From an uncultured Alphaproteobacteria bacterium (lineage in GTDB: Bacteria > Pseudomonadota > Alphaproteobacteria > HIMB59), in contig CABYGG010000002.1 in assembly GCA_902518505.1 (NCBI GenBank), positions 141,008 through 205,007 of the forward strand: a stretch of 64,000 nt of DNA. The letters are read 5' to 3'. The translations under genes and the position numbers were made by a program. Under the pieces are notes generated by a model. It was not told where the DNA came from. It did not search any database and worked only from the letters and a program-made list of their open reading frames with translations. Below are positions 1 to 8,333 of this stretch, piece by piece. The stretch's first letter is position 1; the number at the start of each line of letters is the position of its first letter.

Positions 1-1456
1 TGTTATCTTTGTCAGATAAAACGACTACAGCAGCTGAACCTATAAAACATCCATGCTCTTGTAACGTGTCAAAATCAAGTGGGATATTATTTAATTTTGC
101 AGGAAGTATTCCTCCAGAGGCTCCTCCAGGCAAGTATGCTTTAAATGTATGACCCTCTTGCATACCACCACAATACTCATCAATAAGTTGTTTTATTGTG
201 ATCCCTGCTGGAGCTAACTTAACACCAGGGTTTTTTACTCTTCCAGACACAGAGAACGTTCTTAGACCTTTCCTGCCATTGAGACCATGACTACTAAACC
301 AGACAGCACCTTTTTCCAAAATCTCTCTTACCCAAAAAACTGTTTCAACATTGTGTATTAATGTTGGTCTACCAAAAAGTCCTACTTGAGATGGAAATGG
401 AGGTTTATGTCTAGGTAAGCCTCTTTTACCCTCTAAACTTTCTAACATTGATGACTCTTCACCACAAATGTAGGCGCCAGCACCTCTTCTAAAATGAATT
501 CTTGTTTTAGTATTTAAATTTTTTTCTTCTAAAATTTTAATTTCTTTCTTTAAAAACTTTATTACATCAGGGTACTCATCTCGCATGTATATATATACAT
601 CTGTTGCCTCAACAACCCATGCAGCTATTAACATTCCCTCAAGGAATCTATGAGGATCTCTTGTAAGATAATGATGGTCTTTAAAAGTTCCTGGTTCACC
701 CTCATCTCCATTAATCGCCATTAATCTGGGTTTATTTTCTGCTCTGACAAATCTCCATTTTCTACCAGTTGGAAATCCTGCACCACCAAGACCTCTCAAA
801 CCTGATTGCTCCATTTCTTCTATTAGCTTCATTGGGTCATTTTTATTTTCAATACAATCATTTAGAATTTTATATCCACCATTTTTTACATAATCGTCAT
901 AGCTAATGTAATTTGGTATAACTGGTTTTGTATCTTGCTCCTCTAAGGCTTTTTTAACTACACTTACATCTGCGTTTACAAAATGTTTTTTTCCTACCTC
1001 AACTACTGGTGCTTGATGACACCTTCCCATGCAAGGTGCTCTAACTACTCTCACATTAGAGGATACGCTATCACTTAAATTTTTTTCTAAAGTTTTGCAT
1101 CCGTTCATCTCACATGTAATACCATCACAAACTCTAATTGTTGTTTCAGGTGGGCTGATAATATCCTCTTTATAAATATCAAAGTGAGCATAGAATGATG
1201 CAGTCTCGTAAATTTCAGTTAAAGGTAAATTTGTTAATTCGGACAGTGCTGTTAAATGTTTTGGTTTAAGACATTTATAATGGTCTTGAATTAAGTGAAG
1301 GCTTTCAATAAGCATATCCCTTTGTCTAAAATATTCATTAGGTATAAGGTTTTTAAGATCATCAATTGACTGGTCATCACTTTGGCGACCCTTGTTGAAT
1401 TCTAATGCTTTTCTTCTACCAGAACCTGGGTGAATCTTACTTTGTGAGTCTTTCAT
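1..1456 (-). CDS. NAD-dependent formate dehydrogenase beta subunit, fused NuoE-NuoF type (partial at left edge)
   Basis: This is the diaphorase subunit of a molybdenum/tungsten NAD-dependent formate dehydrogenase, which passes electrons from the catalytic subunit to NAD+ in the cytoplasm. The ATG is at 1456, and 485 residues are read before the window ends, so the C-terminus with the NuoF 4Fe-4S cysteines is missing. Residues about 40-165 form a NuoE-like thioredoxin-fold 2Fe-2S domain with C110-x4-C115 and C142-x3-C146. From about residue 200 a NuoF-like FMN/NAD domain follows, with the glycine-rich GGAGFPTG (224-231) and DEGEPGTF (251-258). The fused E-F architecture matches Fdh1-type beta subunits rather than complex I, where NuoE and NuoF are separate. 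The neighbouring LysR, FdhD, MoeA, MobA and MobB genes support the FDH reading. The alpha subunit gene is presumably just outside the window. Confidence 0.9.
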   Translation of the reverse strand, partial: MKDSQSKIHPGSGRRKALEFNKGRQSDDQSIDDLKNLIPNEYFRQRDMLIESLHLIQDHYKCLKPKHLTALSELTNLPLTEIYETASFYAHFDIYKEDIISPPETTIRVCDGITCEMNGCKTLEKNLSDSVSSNVRVVRAPCMGRCHQAPVVEVGKKHFVNADVSVVKKALEEQDTKPVIPNYISYDDYVKNGGYKILNDCIENKNDPMKLIEEMEQSGLRGLGGAGFPTGRKWRFVRAENKPRLMAINGDEGEPGTFKDHHYLTRDPHRFLEGMLIAAWVVEATDVYIYMRDEYPDVIKFLKKEIKILEEKNLNTKTRIHFRRGAGAYICGEESSMLESLEGKRGLPRHKPPFPSQVGLFGRPTLIHNVETVFWVREILEKGAVWFSSHGLNGRKGLRTFSVSGRVKNPGVKLAPAGITIKQLIDEYCGGMQEGHTFKAYLPGGASGGILPAKLNNIPLDFDTLQEHGCFIGSAAVVVLSDKDN

Positions 1457-1491
1457 TTGATTTAATTTAGTAATTTTTTATTAAGTTTCAA

Positions 1492-1516
1492 TTATCAAAA
1501 AGTTATTAATTGATAA
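1492..1516. promoter_or_regulatory. Inverted repeat upstream of the FDH beta gene
   Basis: A perfect 7-bp inverted repeat, TTATCAA-N11-TTGATAA, lies in the 63-bp gap between the lysR stop and the FDH beta start. It could be an operator for the FDH regulator or a weak RNA hairpin. In such AT-rich DNA a 7-bp arm can arise by chance, so this is only a candidate. Confidence 0.3.
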
Positions 1517-1527
1517 GTATTACTTAT
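1513..1527. promoter_or_regulatory. Candidate LysR-type (T-N11-A) palindrome
   Basis: A perfect 15-bp palindrome, ATAAGTA-T-TACTTAT, contains T-N11-A (1514-1526), the classic dyad recognised by LysR-type regulators. It overlaps the lysR stop codon and lies about 57 bp upstream of the FDH beta start, a sensible position for an activator site. The assignment is inferred from position and consensus only. Confidence 0.35.
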
Positions 1528-2401
1528 TAAAGCTTTTTAAGAATTTTAAAAAGTTATTTTTAATAGGTGATGGACGATTATCATCAATATGAACTATACC
1601 TACCTTATGAGATATTTCAGGAGAAATTAATTGAATAAAATTTGTATTCTCATCGTAGTTAAATGACTGAGTAAATATATATGGCATAATTGTTGAAAAT
1701 TCCGAACTATTTACATGAGAATAAATATGAGTCATAGAGTTTGACTCAATTAATACCCGCGGGTTAATATTATTTTCTTTAAAAACAGCATCTAATATTC
1801 TTCTAAATTGATTTTCTTTAGAAATTAAACATAGATCTAAATTACCAATTTCTTGCCATTTTAATTTCTTTTTATTTTTTAAATTCTTTTTTTTAGATAT
1901 GAGAAAATATGTTTCTTTATATAAAGGTATCTTCTCAACTCCTAATATTGGTTCATTTTCTAAATAACTTATCCCTAAATCTAATTTGAAATCATGAAGA
2001 TTTTTATCAATTTCATTAGAGGACATAGAAATTACTTGCAATTTAACATTTGTAAATTTTTTAACAAAACTATTTAATAAAAAAGAAACTTCCAATAAAG
2101 CGGTAGGAATAACACCTATTATTAAATTTCCAGTTAAATTGTTTTTTAACTCGGAGCTTAACTGTTTTATATTAGTGTACTCTTTGACAATATTTTTAAA
2201 ACGTTCCTTTAAAATTTCCCCCTCAGAAGTTAATCCAATATAGTTCTTTCCTCTTTTTACTAATCTAACCCCTATTTCATTTTCTAGAGCTTTTAGCTTC
2301 ATAGATAAAGCAGGTTGTGATATTTTTAATTTTTCTGCTGCTCTATTGAAATGTTTTTCACTATCTAGTGCTAAAATAATTTCTAAATTCTTTATTTCCA
2401 T
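1520..2401 (-). CDS. LysR-family transcriptional regulator, probably of formate dehydrogenase
   Basis: This is a 293-residue DNA-binding regulator of normal LysR length. Residues 1-60 form the winged helix-turn-helix, with the typical FNRAAEKLKISQPALSMKL stretch. The remainder is a periplasmic-binding-protein-like effector domain. It reads in the same direction as the FDH beta gene immediately downstream, 63 bp away, and is divergent from tusA with a 27-bp gap. LysR genes are commonly the first gene upstream of NAD-dependent FDH operons, so control of FDH is the likely role. The effector is unknown; formate or a C1 intermediate would be a guess. Confidence 0.85.
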   Translation of the reverse strand: MEIKNLEIILALDSEKHFNRAAEKLKISQPALSMKLKALENEIGVRLVKRGKNYIGLTSEGEILKERFKNIVKEYTNIKQLSSELKNNLTGNLIIGVIPTALLEVSFLLNSFVKKFTNVKLQVISMSSNEIDKNLHDFKLDLGISYLENEPILGVEKIPLYKETYFLISKKKNLKNKKKLKWQEIGNLDLCLISKENQFRRILDAVFKENNINPRVLIESNSMTHIYSHVNSSEFSTIMPYIFTQSFNYDENTNFIQLISPEISHKVGIVHIDDNRPSPIKNNFLKFLKSFNK

Positions 2402-2428
2402 GTATTTTTAAAATAAATATATATGTAA

Positions 2429-2650
2429 ATGGATTATTATCTAGATACTAAAGGCTTTGAATGCCCCATACCTGTCTTAAAAGCTGAAAAATTTATAAAA
2501 AAGTTAAAAAAAAATGATGTTCTTACAATAGAAAGTGATGACCCGTTATCGCAATTTGACTTTAAAAATTTTTGTGAAGAAAAAAAATATGAGATCATTT
2601 CACTAAAAAAAAATGGGAATTTAGTAAATATCAAATTTAAAATTCAATAA
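2429..2650 (+). CDS. tusA: TusA/SirA-family sulfur carrier protein
   Basis: This small cytoplasmic protein (73 aa) of the TusA family carries persulfide sulfur on a single cysteine. The hallmark CPxP motif is present (C12-P-I-P15), followed by the usual helix. TusA relays sulfur from cysteine desulfurase to tRNA thiolation and, in Escherichia coli, also influences molybdenum cofactor biosynthesis. Its position among moeA, mobB, fdhD and mobA suggests a local role in supplying sulfur for formate dehydrogenase maturation; that role is inferred. It starts 27 bp from the divergent lysR start, and its 3' end overlaps the convergent moeA by 14 bp. Confidence 0.85.
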   Translation: MDYYLDTKGFECPIPVLKAEKFIKKLKKNDVLTIESDDPLSQFDFKNFCEEKKYEIISLKKNGNLVNIKFKIQ

Positions 2651-3815
2651 ATCTAATCTTTTCGCCTTTTTTAATTTTATCATTTCCTTCAGGGACAAAC
2701 GCTAGCCCATCTGCCTCAGAAAGAGAAATTAGTTTTGCAGAACCTTTTGAGTTATGAGTATAAAGTATATTTTTAGATAATTTCACACGATAAAATTTTG
2801 TTAAATTAGATTTTTTATTTTCTGAAAATCCAGATTGGTAAAATTTGGTGATGCTAGAATTATCTTTGCGAGAAGGATCTATAAATAAACTTACTAAAAA
2901 AAATAAATTAGTGAAAACAGCTAATGGATTTCCTGGAAGTGAAAAATAATAATTGAATTTTAGTTTTGAAAAAATTACAGGTCGACCTGGTTGAATTCTT
3001 ACATATTTAAAAAGAAGTTCAGTGTTTTGACTTAAAAATGACGATATGTAATCTTTAGAGCTAAATGAGGAGCCACCTGAGCTAATTATAATATCAAATT
3101 TATTTTGATTTTTTTTATAAAATTTATCAACTTTTATTTCATCGTCTTTTAAAATACCTAAGTCATGAACACTTATATTAAATTTCTTTAAAAAATGAAT
3201 TATTTGATATTTGTTTGAGTCATATACTTGATGATCTTTTATTTTTTTGCCAGATTTTATTAATTCATTTCCTGAGGATACGACAGCAACTCTCAAAGTT
3301 TTATATACCCATAAATTTGTTATCCCTACTGATGAAAGTAATGCAATTTTTATGAAATCAATTTTTTCATTTTTTTTTATCAATATTTTATTTGTTTTTA
3401 AATCCTCACCTTTTTTTTTTATATCTTTATTAGATATTTTTGAATATTTGACAAATAGATTTTTTCCCTCAACTTTTGCGTTTTCTAATGAAATAAAATT
3501 TTTAAAGTTTTGTGGAATAATACCTCCTGTATTTATTTTATAGGCTAAATTGGGATTTAATCTTTTAAATGAATGTCCAGCATTTAGCAGCTTATTAGAT
3601 ATTGACACTTTGTTGAGATTTTTATTAGAAACAATATAACCATCTAATCCTGCAGTATTTTGTAAGGGTAAATTTATTGGTGAAGTAATTGTTCTTGATG
3701 CTACTGTATTATGTGCTTCATTTAATTTAATCTTAGACTCTTGAAATAACTTCTTTTTTTCCCGAATAATTATTTTTTGCGCAAGTTTGAAAGATATGAG
3801 CCTAGGAGTTTTCAT
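2637..3815 (-). CDS. moeA: Molybdopterin molybdenumtransferase MoeA
   Basis: MoeA inserts molybdate into adenylylated molybdopterin to give the active molybdenum cofactor. The 392-residue protein has the MoeA order: an N-terminal region with NTGGIIPQNF, a MogA-like central domain with VVSSGNEL and IISSGGSSFSSKDY, then SLPGNPLAV and a C-terminal beta domain. The ATG at 3815 is preferred over an upstream in-frame TTG at 3833, because the conserved N-terminus begins at MKTPRLISF. It overlaps the end of mobB by 14 bp, so the two are probably co-transcribed. A ten-A run on the coding strand (3411-3420) lies inside the frame and could be slippage-prone. Several metal-cofactor loops are less conserved than in E. 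coli, which fits the lineage's sequence drift. Confidence 0.9.
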   Translation of the reverse strand: MKTPRLISFKLAQKIIIREKKKLFQESKIKLNEAHNTVASRTITSPINLPLQNTAGLDGYIVSNKNLNKVSISNKLLNAGHSFKRLNPNLAYKINTGGIIPQNFKNFISLENAKVEGKNLFVKYSKISNKDIKKKGEDLKTNKILIKKNEKIDFIKIALLSSVGITNLWVYKTLRVAVVSSGNELIKSGKKIKDHQVYDSNKYQIIHFLKKFNISVHDLGILKDDEIKVDKFYKKNQNKFDIIISSGGSSFSSKDYISSFLSQNTELLFKYVRIQPGRPVIFSKLKFNYYFSLPGNPLAVFTNLFFLVSLFIDPSRKDNSSITKFYQSGFSENKKSNLTKFYRVKLSKNILYTHNSKGSAKLISLSEADGLAFVPEGNDKIKKGEKIRFIEF

Positions 3816-4290
3816 AATATATTTTAGAGGCAATTTCTTCTATTTGACTGTGATTAAAGGTCTGAATTGGATGATCGATATTATCGTCTGTGACGATATA
3901 TTTAACATTATTTATAGATTTGTAGAGGTAGTCTTTGTTATTTTTTTGTAAGCTTACTTCTAACTTTATCAAATCATCAAATCTCTTAAATCCCTCAAAT
4001 ATTAGCAAATCACAATCTTTGTTAATTTCTACCAGACGTTCTAAATTAATATCTGACTCAGCTTTCTCTTCTATGAATGCAAGTCTTTTATCTGATACTA
4101 GTGTAGTTTTATATGCTCCGGATTTTCTAATTTTATAGCTATCTGTATTAGGATGATCAATGTCAAAAGAATGATGAGCATGTTTTACCACACCAACTTT
4201 TATTTTATTTTCTTTAAAAAATTTTACTAAATTACTCACTAAAGTAGTTTTGCCACTATTTTTCCATCCAATAACAGCTATTGTTTTCAC
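3802..4290 (-). CDS. mobB: Molybdopterin-guanine dinucleotide biosynthesis adaptor MobB
   Basis: This is a small P-loop GTPase-like protein that assists MobA in attaching GMP to the molybdenum cofactor. The Walker A motif GWKNSGKTTLV follows immediately after the start, and VVKHAHHSFDIDHP and the DLLIFEGFK segment are characteristic of MobB. I place the start at GTG 4290, giving the usual N-terminus MKTIAVIGWKNSGKTT (162 aa); a TTG at 4308 would add six residues. It lies upstream of and overlaps moeA on the minus strand, and is divergent from fdhD with about 29 bp between starts. Confidence 0.88.
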   Translation of the reverse strand: MKTIAVIGWKNSGKTTLVSNLVKFFKENKIKVGVVKHAHHSFDIDHPNTDSYKIRKSGAYKTTLVSDKRLAFIEEKAESDINLERLVEINKDCDLLIFEGFKRFDDLIKLEVSLQKNNKDYLYKSINNVKYIVTDDNIDHPIQTFNHSQIEEIASKIYYENS

Positions 4291-4319
4291 CTTGTCACCA
4301 TAATACAATCAAGAAAAAA

Positions 4320-5132
4320 ATGACAGATTTTTTAATCAAACCAAGTGTAAATAACAGATCTTTATTTAAATTAAAAAAATCAATTAATGAAAAAGGCGAA
4401 ATAACAAAAATTCCAATCATTGAAGAAAAACCACTCACGCTATACTTAAACAACCAAGAAATAGTGACAATAATGACTATAGGAGATTATCCAAAATATT
4501 TAGCTATAGGTTATTTGTTCAATCAGGGAATGCTTAATAATATAGACGATGTAAAAAAGATTGAGTTTCATAAAGACCTAAAGACAGTTGTTGTGAGAAC
4601 AAAGAGTAAAACTAATTATGAAGAAAAATTAAAGAAGAAAGTAAATACTTCTGGTTGTGCACAAGGGACTGTATTTGGAGACTTATTTGAAGAAATAAAC
4701 ACCATTTCCTTGAATAAAAAAATAAGAATAGATCATCAACAGCTTATGAATTTATCTAAAAAAATTAATACTGAGCCAAGTTTATATTTATCTGTAGGTG
4801 CAATACACGGTTGCGTCTTATGTCAGGGAGATAAACCTTTGTATTATTTTGAAGATGTGGGGAGACATAATGCTGTTGATAAAATTGCTGGTTTGATACT
4901 TGATAAGAAAATAGACGCAAAAGAAATGTCTTTTTACACTACTGGCAGGCTGACAAGTGAAATGGTATTGAAATGTATCAAAATGGAAATACCAATACTA
5001 TTATCTCGATCAGGTTTCACTGCTTGGGCAGTTGAAATAGCTAGAAAGAAAAATTTAACAATGATTGGAAGGATTAGAGGTAAACGGTTAAATATTTTAT
5101 CTGGAGAATTCAGATATACCAAAGATGAGTAA
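4320..5132 (+). CDS. fdhD: Formate dehydrogenase accessory sulfurtransferase FdhD
   Basis: FdhD transfers sulfur from cysteine desulfurase to the molybdenum of formate dehydrogenase, a step essential for FDH activity. The 270-residue protein carries the family signatures NTSGCAQG, GAIHGCVLC, FEDVGRHNAVDK and TTGRLTSEMVLK. The double-cysteine CxxC loop of E. coli is represented here by a single cysteine in SGCAQG. The ATG at 4320 is preferred; an in-frame TTG at 4281 would overlap mobB and adds no conserved sequence. It overlaps mobA by 8 bp, indicating translational coupling. Its presence confirms that the left-edge gene is an FDH and not complex I. Confidence 0.93.
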   Translation: MTDFLIKPSVNNRSLFKLKKSINEKGEITKIPIIEEKPLTLYLNNQEIVTIMTIGDYPKYLAIGYLFNQGMLNNIDDVKKIEFHKDLKTVVVRTKSKTNYEEKLKKKVNTSGCAQGTVFGDLFEEINTISLNKKIRIDHQQLMNLSKKINTEPSLYLSVGAIHGCVLCQGDKPLYYFEDVGRHNAVDKIAGLILDKKIDAKEMSFYTTGRLTSEMVLKCIKMEIPILLSRSGFTAWAVEIARKKNLTMIGRIRGKRLNILSGEFRYTKDE

Positions 5133-5718
5133 GCTTATATCTGTAATACTAACGGGTGGTAAATCCTCCAGAATGGGTTATGAAAATAAAAGTTTTTTAA
5201 AAATTAAAGATAAGTATTTCATTGAAATTTTAATAGAAAGTCTTCAAGGAAAGTCTAATGACATTATTATTAATGCTAATAGAGATATCAGTAAGTACAA
5301 AATATTTGGTTATAAAGTTGTAAGTGATAAGATTGGCGGTTACAAAGGGCCACTAGCTGGGTTACATAGCGCTCTTGATCTATATAAAAACTCAAAAGAG
5401 GATTTATGGTTTGCACTTTTTCCCACTGATGCCCCAATAATAAACACAGGTATCATAGATAATTTTATCTCAATTACAGACAAAAAGAGTAAAGTTTATA
5501 TTTGTAAGATTGATAATATTATCGAACCAATGTTTTCTTTTTGGTCATCAAAAATATTTACGGAATTAAATGAAGTCCTTTTAAAAAATAATGGTTATAA
5601 AATTATGAAATTTGCTGAAGAAATTGGATTTGATTATATAAATTTTAAAAAAAATAAAAAAATAGAATTTTTTAATGTAAACGACAAAAATGATTATACA
5701 GAACTTCTAAGTTTTTAA
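5125..5718 (+). CDS. mobA: Molybdenum cofactor guanylyltransferase MobA
   Basis: MobA uses GTP to convert Mo-molybdopterin into the guanine dinucleotide form (MGD or bis-MGD) used by formate dehydrogenases. The 197-residue protein begins with the nucleotidyltransferase signature LTGGKSSRMGYENKSFL and has the GPLAGLHSAL and FPTDAP elements typical of MobA. The start overlaps the fdhD stop by 8 bp. The 3' end overlaps the convergent DHFR-like gene by 12 bp. The cofactor insertion genes are clustered here, whereas moaA-E for pterin synthesis are not in the window. Confidence 0.92.
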   Translation: MSKLISVILTGGKSSRMGYENKSFLKIKDKYFIEILIESLQGKSNDIIINANRDISKYKIFGYKVVSDKIGGYKGPLAGLHSALDLYKNSKEDLWFALFPTDAPIINTGIIDNFISITDKKSKVYICKIDNIIEPMFSFWSSKIFTELNEVLLKNNGYKIMKFAEEIGFDYINFKKNKKIEFFNVNDKNDYTELLSF

Positions 5719-6240
5719 GAAATTAACTAACAAAGAGCCCTTATCATTAATTTTTTTTTCAGAATGACGATATCCTCTCTCATTTAGGTAAGGAACTAAG
5801 TCCCTAAAATTTATGTATGTAAAAGCTGGTAAACCTTTTCCGAATTTTAAAGGCTCTACAGTAATAAAAATTTCATCAATTAAATCGGCATATAAGAAAT
5901 AATCATGAACACTCGTTCCCCCTAAAATTAAAACACTTTCTTTGCAAAGATTTTCAAATTCATCCCACTGATTAATATCTGGATTAAAATAATATTGATT
6001 TATTGAATTTTTAATTTGTTTGATTTTTTGATATTTTCTAGAAAAAATAATTCTTGATATAGATTCGTTTGGATTTAATTCATGAGTCTTTCTGCCCATA
6101 ACTTGCCATTTATGATTCTTTATTAATTTGTCTAAGTGTTTTTTGTCTTCCAAGCTAGTCCATTCAAATGGATTATCACCAGAATATTTTGCAATAAAAC
6201 CATCGCTTGAACAAGCAAATGCTAAAGTGTATTTAATCAT
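5707..6240 (-). CDS. Dihydrofolate reductase / RibD C-terminal-family protein
   Basis: This is a 177-residue reductase of the DHFR-RibD_C fold. Residues near the N-terminus (AFACSSDGFIAK, FEWTSLEDKKHL) and VMGRKTHE align in position with the substrate and NADPH regions of DHFR. The VLILGGTSVHDYFL segment is the second nucleotide-binding loop, and IFITVEPLKFGKG resembles RibD_C proteins. It may serve as the cell's dihydrofolate reductase or as a related pterin or flavin-precursor reductase; the sequence alone does not decide. It starts 44 bp from the divergent TSUP gene and ends inside the end of mobA. Confidence 0.7.
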   Translation of the reverse strand: MIKYTLAFACSSDGFIAKYSGDNPFEWTSLEDKKHLDKLIKNHKWQVMGRKTHELNPNESISRIIFSRKYQKIKQIKNSINQYYFNPDINQWDEFENLCKESVLILGGTSVHDYFLYADLIDEIFITVEPLKFGKGLPAFTYINFRDLVPYLNERGYRHSEKKINDKGSLLVNFLKT

Positions 6241-6284
6241 TAATTTATTTTATTAATTTTAAGTATAATGTTTTATTTCAATAT

Positions 6285-7187
6285 ATGAATTTTTACCTAC
6301 CTATTGCTGAAATATCCATAAATATTTATATATTAATTTCCCTTGGAGTTGGAATTGGTTTTATATCTGGACTCTTTGGCATAGGTGGAGGTTTTATATC
6401 CTCTCCTCTTTTGATACTAGTTGGCATTCCTCCAGCTGTTGCAGTTGGAACTACAACTGTTCAAGTATTCGCCTCAACATCAACTGGTGTTGTAAGTCAT
6501 TTTCAAAGAAAAAACATAGACTATCAGATGGGCTTAACAATGGTTATTGGTGGATTAGTGGGGACACTTTTTGGTGTATTAATTCTAAATAATTTAAAAA
6601 CTATTGGTTTAATTGATAACTATTTAAATAGTATCTATATAATTCTTTTAATTATAACTGCTGTATTTATACTTTATGAGACAGCTAAAGTTAATATCGT
6701 ACATAAAAATAAAAAATTTAAATTACACCAGCATTCTTGGATACATGGACTTCCTTTTAAAATTAAGTATAGAAAATCTAAACTATATATAAGTATACTA
6801 GCACCACTTTTAATTGGATTTTTTATAGGTGTATTGACAGGGCTAACTGGTATTGGTGGTGGCTTTATACTTATTCCATGTATGATTTATTTTTTAGGTA
6901 TGAAAACTATTTCAGTAATAGGGACATCTCTATTTAACATCACGATAATATCCTTTGTATCTTTATTTTTGCAAATATACATAAATCAAAATATAGATTT
7001 TGTATTGGCTTTAGGATTAATAGTAAGTAGCTCTATTGGAGCTGCACTAGCTACAAGGATAGTTGATATACTTGATCAAGAAAATTTAAAAGTTACATTT
7101 GGCATGTTACTATTAATTATTTCATCATTTTTAGCTTATGATTTATTTAGAACACCTGAGAACTTATTCATTATAAATTATGTATAA
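6285..7187 (+). CDS. TSUP (TauE/SafE) family membrane transporter
   Basis: This is an integral membrane protein of 300 residues with about eight predicted helices arranged as two repeats. Each repeat has the glycine-rich TSUP signature: FISGLFGIGGGFISSPLL near the N-terminus and GVLTGLTGIGGGFILIP after a central loop. Family members export sulfite, sulfoacetate or related organosulfur and C2 anions. The substrate here is unknown. It overlaps the next gene by 8 bp, and TSUP genes are recurrent partners of TIGR02186 proteins in alphaproteobacteria, so the two probably work together. Confidence 0.88.
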   Translation: MNFYLPIAEISINIYILISLGVGIGFISGLFGIGGGFISSPLLILVGIPPAVAVGTTTVQVFASTSTGVVSHFQRKNIDYQMGLTMVIGGLVGTLFGVLILNNLKTIGLIDNYLNSIYIILLIITAVFILYETAKVNIVHKNKKFKLHQHSWIHGLPFKIKYRKSKLYISILAPLLIGFFIGVLTGLTGIGGGFILIPCMIYFLGMKTISVIGTSLFNITIISFVSLFLQIYINQNIDFVLALGLIVSSSIGAALATRIVDILDQENLKVTFGMLLLIISSFLAYDLFRTPENLFIINYV

Positions 7188-7857
7188 ATATATTTTAATA
7201 ATCATATTTTTTTTTAAAATTGGTTTTGCATCTAATTTTTCCTTAGATCAATTTGAAATTGAAATAAACTCAAATTTTTTAGGAAAAGAAGTAGTTTTAT
7301 TTGGAAATAAAGATAAAGACAGTGATGTAATCTTCATTTTCGAAGGAGAGAATAAAAAAGCTAAATTGACGACAAAAGTTAATGAGGGTTTTTTATGGAT
7401 TAACGAAACAAAAGAATTGAATGATCAACCTAGTTTTTTTGCGATCTTCACATCTCCTAAAAAGACTTTGAATGAAATATTTTTATATTCTAGTTTAAAG
7501 GATAGGCATTTATTAATAAGCAATCACTCTCTTGAACTTTATAAAATAAGAAAAGCAATGAAAGTGAAAAATTTGTATGTAGAAGAGGAGCTTGAAAGTT
7601 TAAGTGGAAATCTATTTTTAAAAAAATTTTTAATACCAGATAATATCTCACCTGGAAATATAAAAGTTTATATGTACGAGATAAAAAACAATGAAATTAT
7701 AAAGATGGTATCTAAAAACTTGCTAATTAAAAAAAGAGGAATTTCATTTAAGTTGGAAAAGTTGTTAAAAACTGAGTCTTTTATTTATATTATAATTTTG
7801 ATTGCTATATCATTATTGCTTAGCTTAGTTACAAATTTAATATTTAGAAGAAAATGA
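7180..7857 (+). CDS. TIGR02186 / Alph_Pro_TM family membrane-anchored protein
   Basis: This is a 225-residue protein with an N-terminal signal peptide (about 1-17), a periplasmic beta-rich body and one C-terminal membrane helix (about 200-222) ending in positively charged residues. The segments NSNFLGKEVVLFGNKDKDSD and GFLWINETKELNDQPSFFAI match the pattern I recall for the alphaproteobacterial TIGR02186 family. Function is unknown. It overlaps the TSUP gene upstream by 8 bp and uspA downstream by 4 bp (ATGA), so all three are probably translated from one mRNA. It may be an accessory or sensor subunit of the transporter. Confidence 0.75.
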   Translation: MYKYILIIIFFFKIGFASNFSLDQFEIEINSNFLGKEVVLFGNKDKDSDVIFIFEGENKKAKLTTKVNEGFLWINETKELNDQPSFFAIFTSPKKTLNEIFLYSSLKDRHLLISNHSLELYKIRKAMKVKNLYVEEELESLSGNLFLKKFLIPDNISPGNIKVYMYEIKNNEIIKMVSKNLLIKKRGISFKLEKLLKTESFIYIIILIAISLLLSLVTNLIFRRK

Positions 7858-8333
7858 AAAAAAATAATAATAGAAATTATTTTGTAGTTATTGATCAAAG
7901 TGCTGAAATGTGGACTGCAGTTAAATTTGCTTTAAGGAGAGCAAAAATAACTAAATCTAATATTACTACTGTAAGCTTTATTCAAAGCGCAAGCGAAGGT
8001 ATGATGCTTACATCAGGGACTGAACAAATTTTGGATATAGATCAAATAACAACTGAAAAATTAAAACATAAAGAAGTGCATAACTACATCTTAGATAAAT
8101 CTAAAATTAAAGCAAAATCTGAAATATTTAAATATAATGAGATCGATGAGTTTATAAGTTTCTTAAATAAATACTCATCTAATTCAACTATTATTCTTGC
8201 TACAAGTAAAGATATAGGTAAGCCTGGACCTTTAATTGACAAACTTATATATGAAAAATCTAACTCGTTACATTGCCCTCTTGTTATAATTAATGGTAAT
8301 CTCGAAGATAAAGAGATTGAGAAGATTATTTAG
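7854..8333 (+). CDS. Universal stress protein UspA family
   Basis: This cytoplasmic 159-residue protein has a single Usp domain: FVVIDQSAEMWTAVKFALRRAK at the start, a central helical region, then STIILATSKD and CPLVIING at the end. The ATP-binding G-2x-G-9x-G(S/T) motif is only partly recognisable, so nucleotide binding is uncertain. The start overlaps the TIGR02186 gene by ATGA. The TAG stop at 8331-8333 is followed directly, in the same frame, by a DUF2256 reading frame. Confidence 0.75.
   Translation: MKKNNNRNYFVVIDQSAEMWTAVKFALRRAKITKSNITTVSFIQSASEGMMLTSGTEQILDIDQITTEKLKHKEVHNYILDKSKIKAKSEIFKYNEIDEFISFLNKYSSNSTIILATSKDIGKPGPLIDKLIYEKSNSLHCPLVIINGNLEDKEIEKII

Noticed and set aside
1..1456. 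Left-edge gene as NuoF/NuoE of respiratory complex I.
   Set aside because: The NuoE and NuoF domains are fused in one frame, and LysR, FdhD, MoeA, MobA and MobB are adjacent, which fits a formate dehydrogenase beta subunit.
4281..4319. Upstream TTG start of fdhD at 4281.
   Set aside because: It would overlap the divergent mobB start and adds 13 residues without family similarity; ATG 4320 is better.
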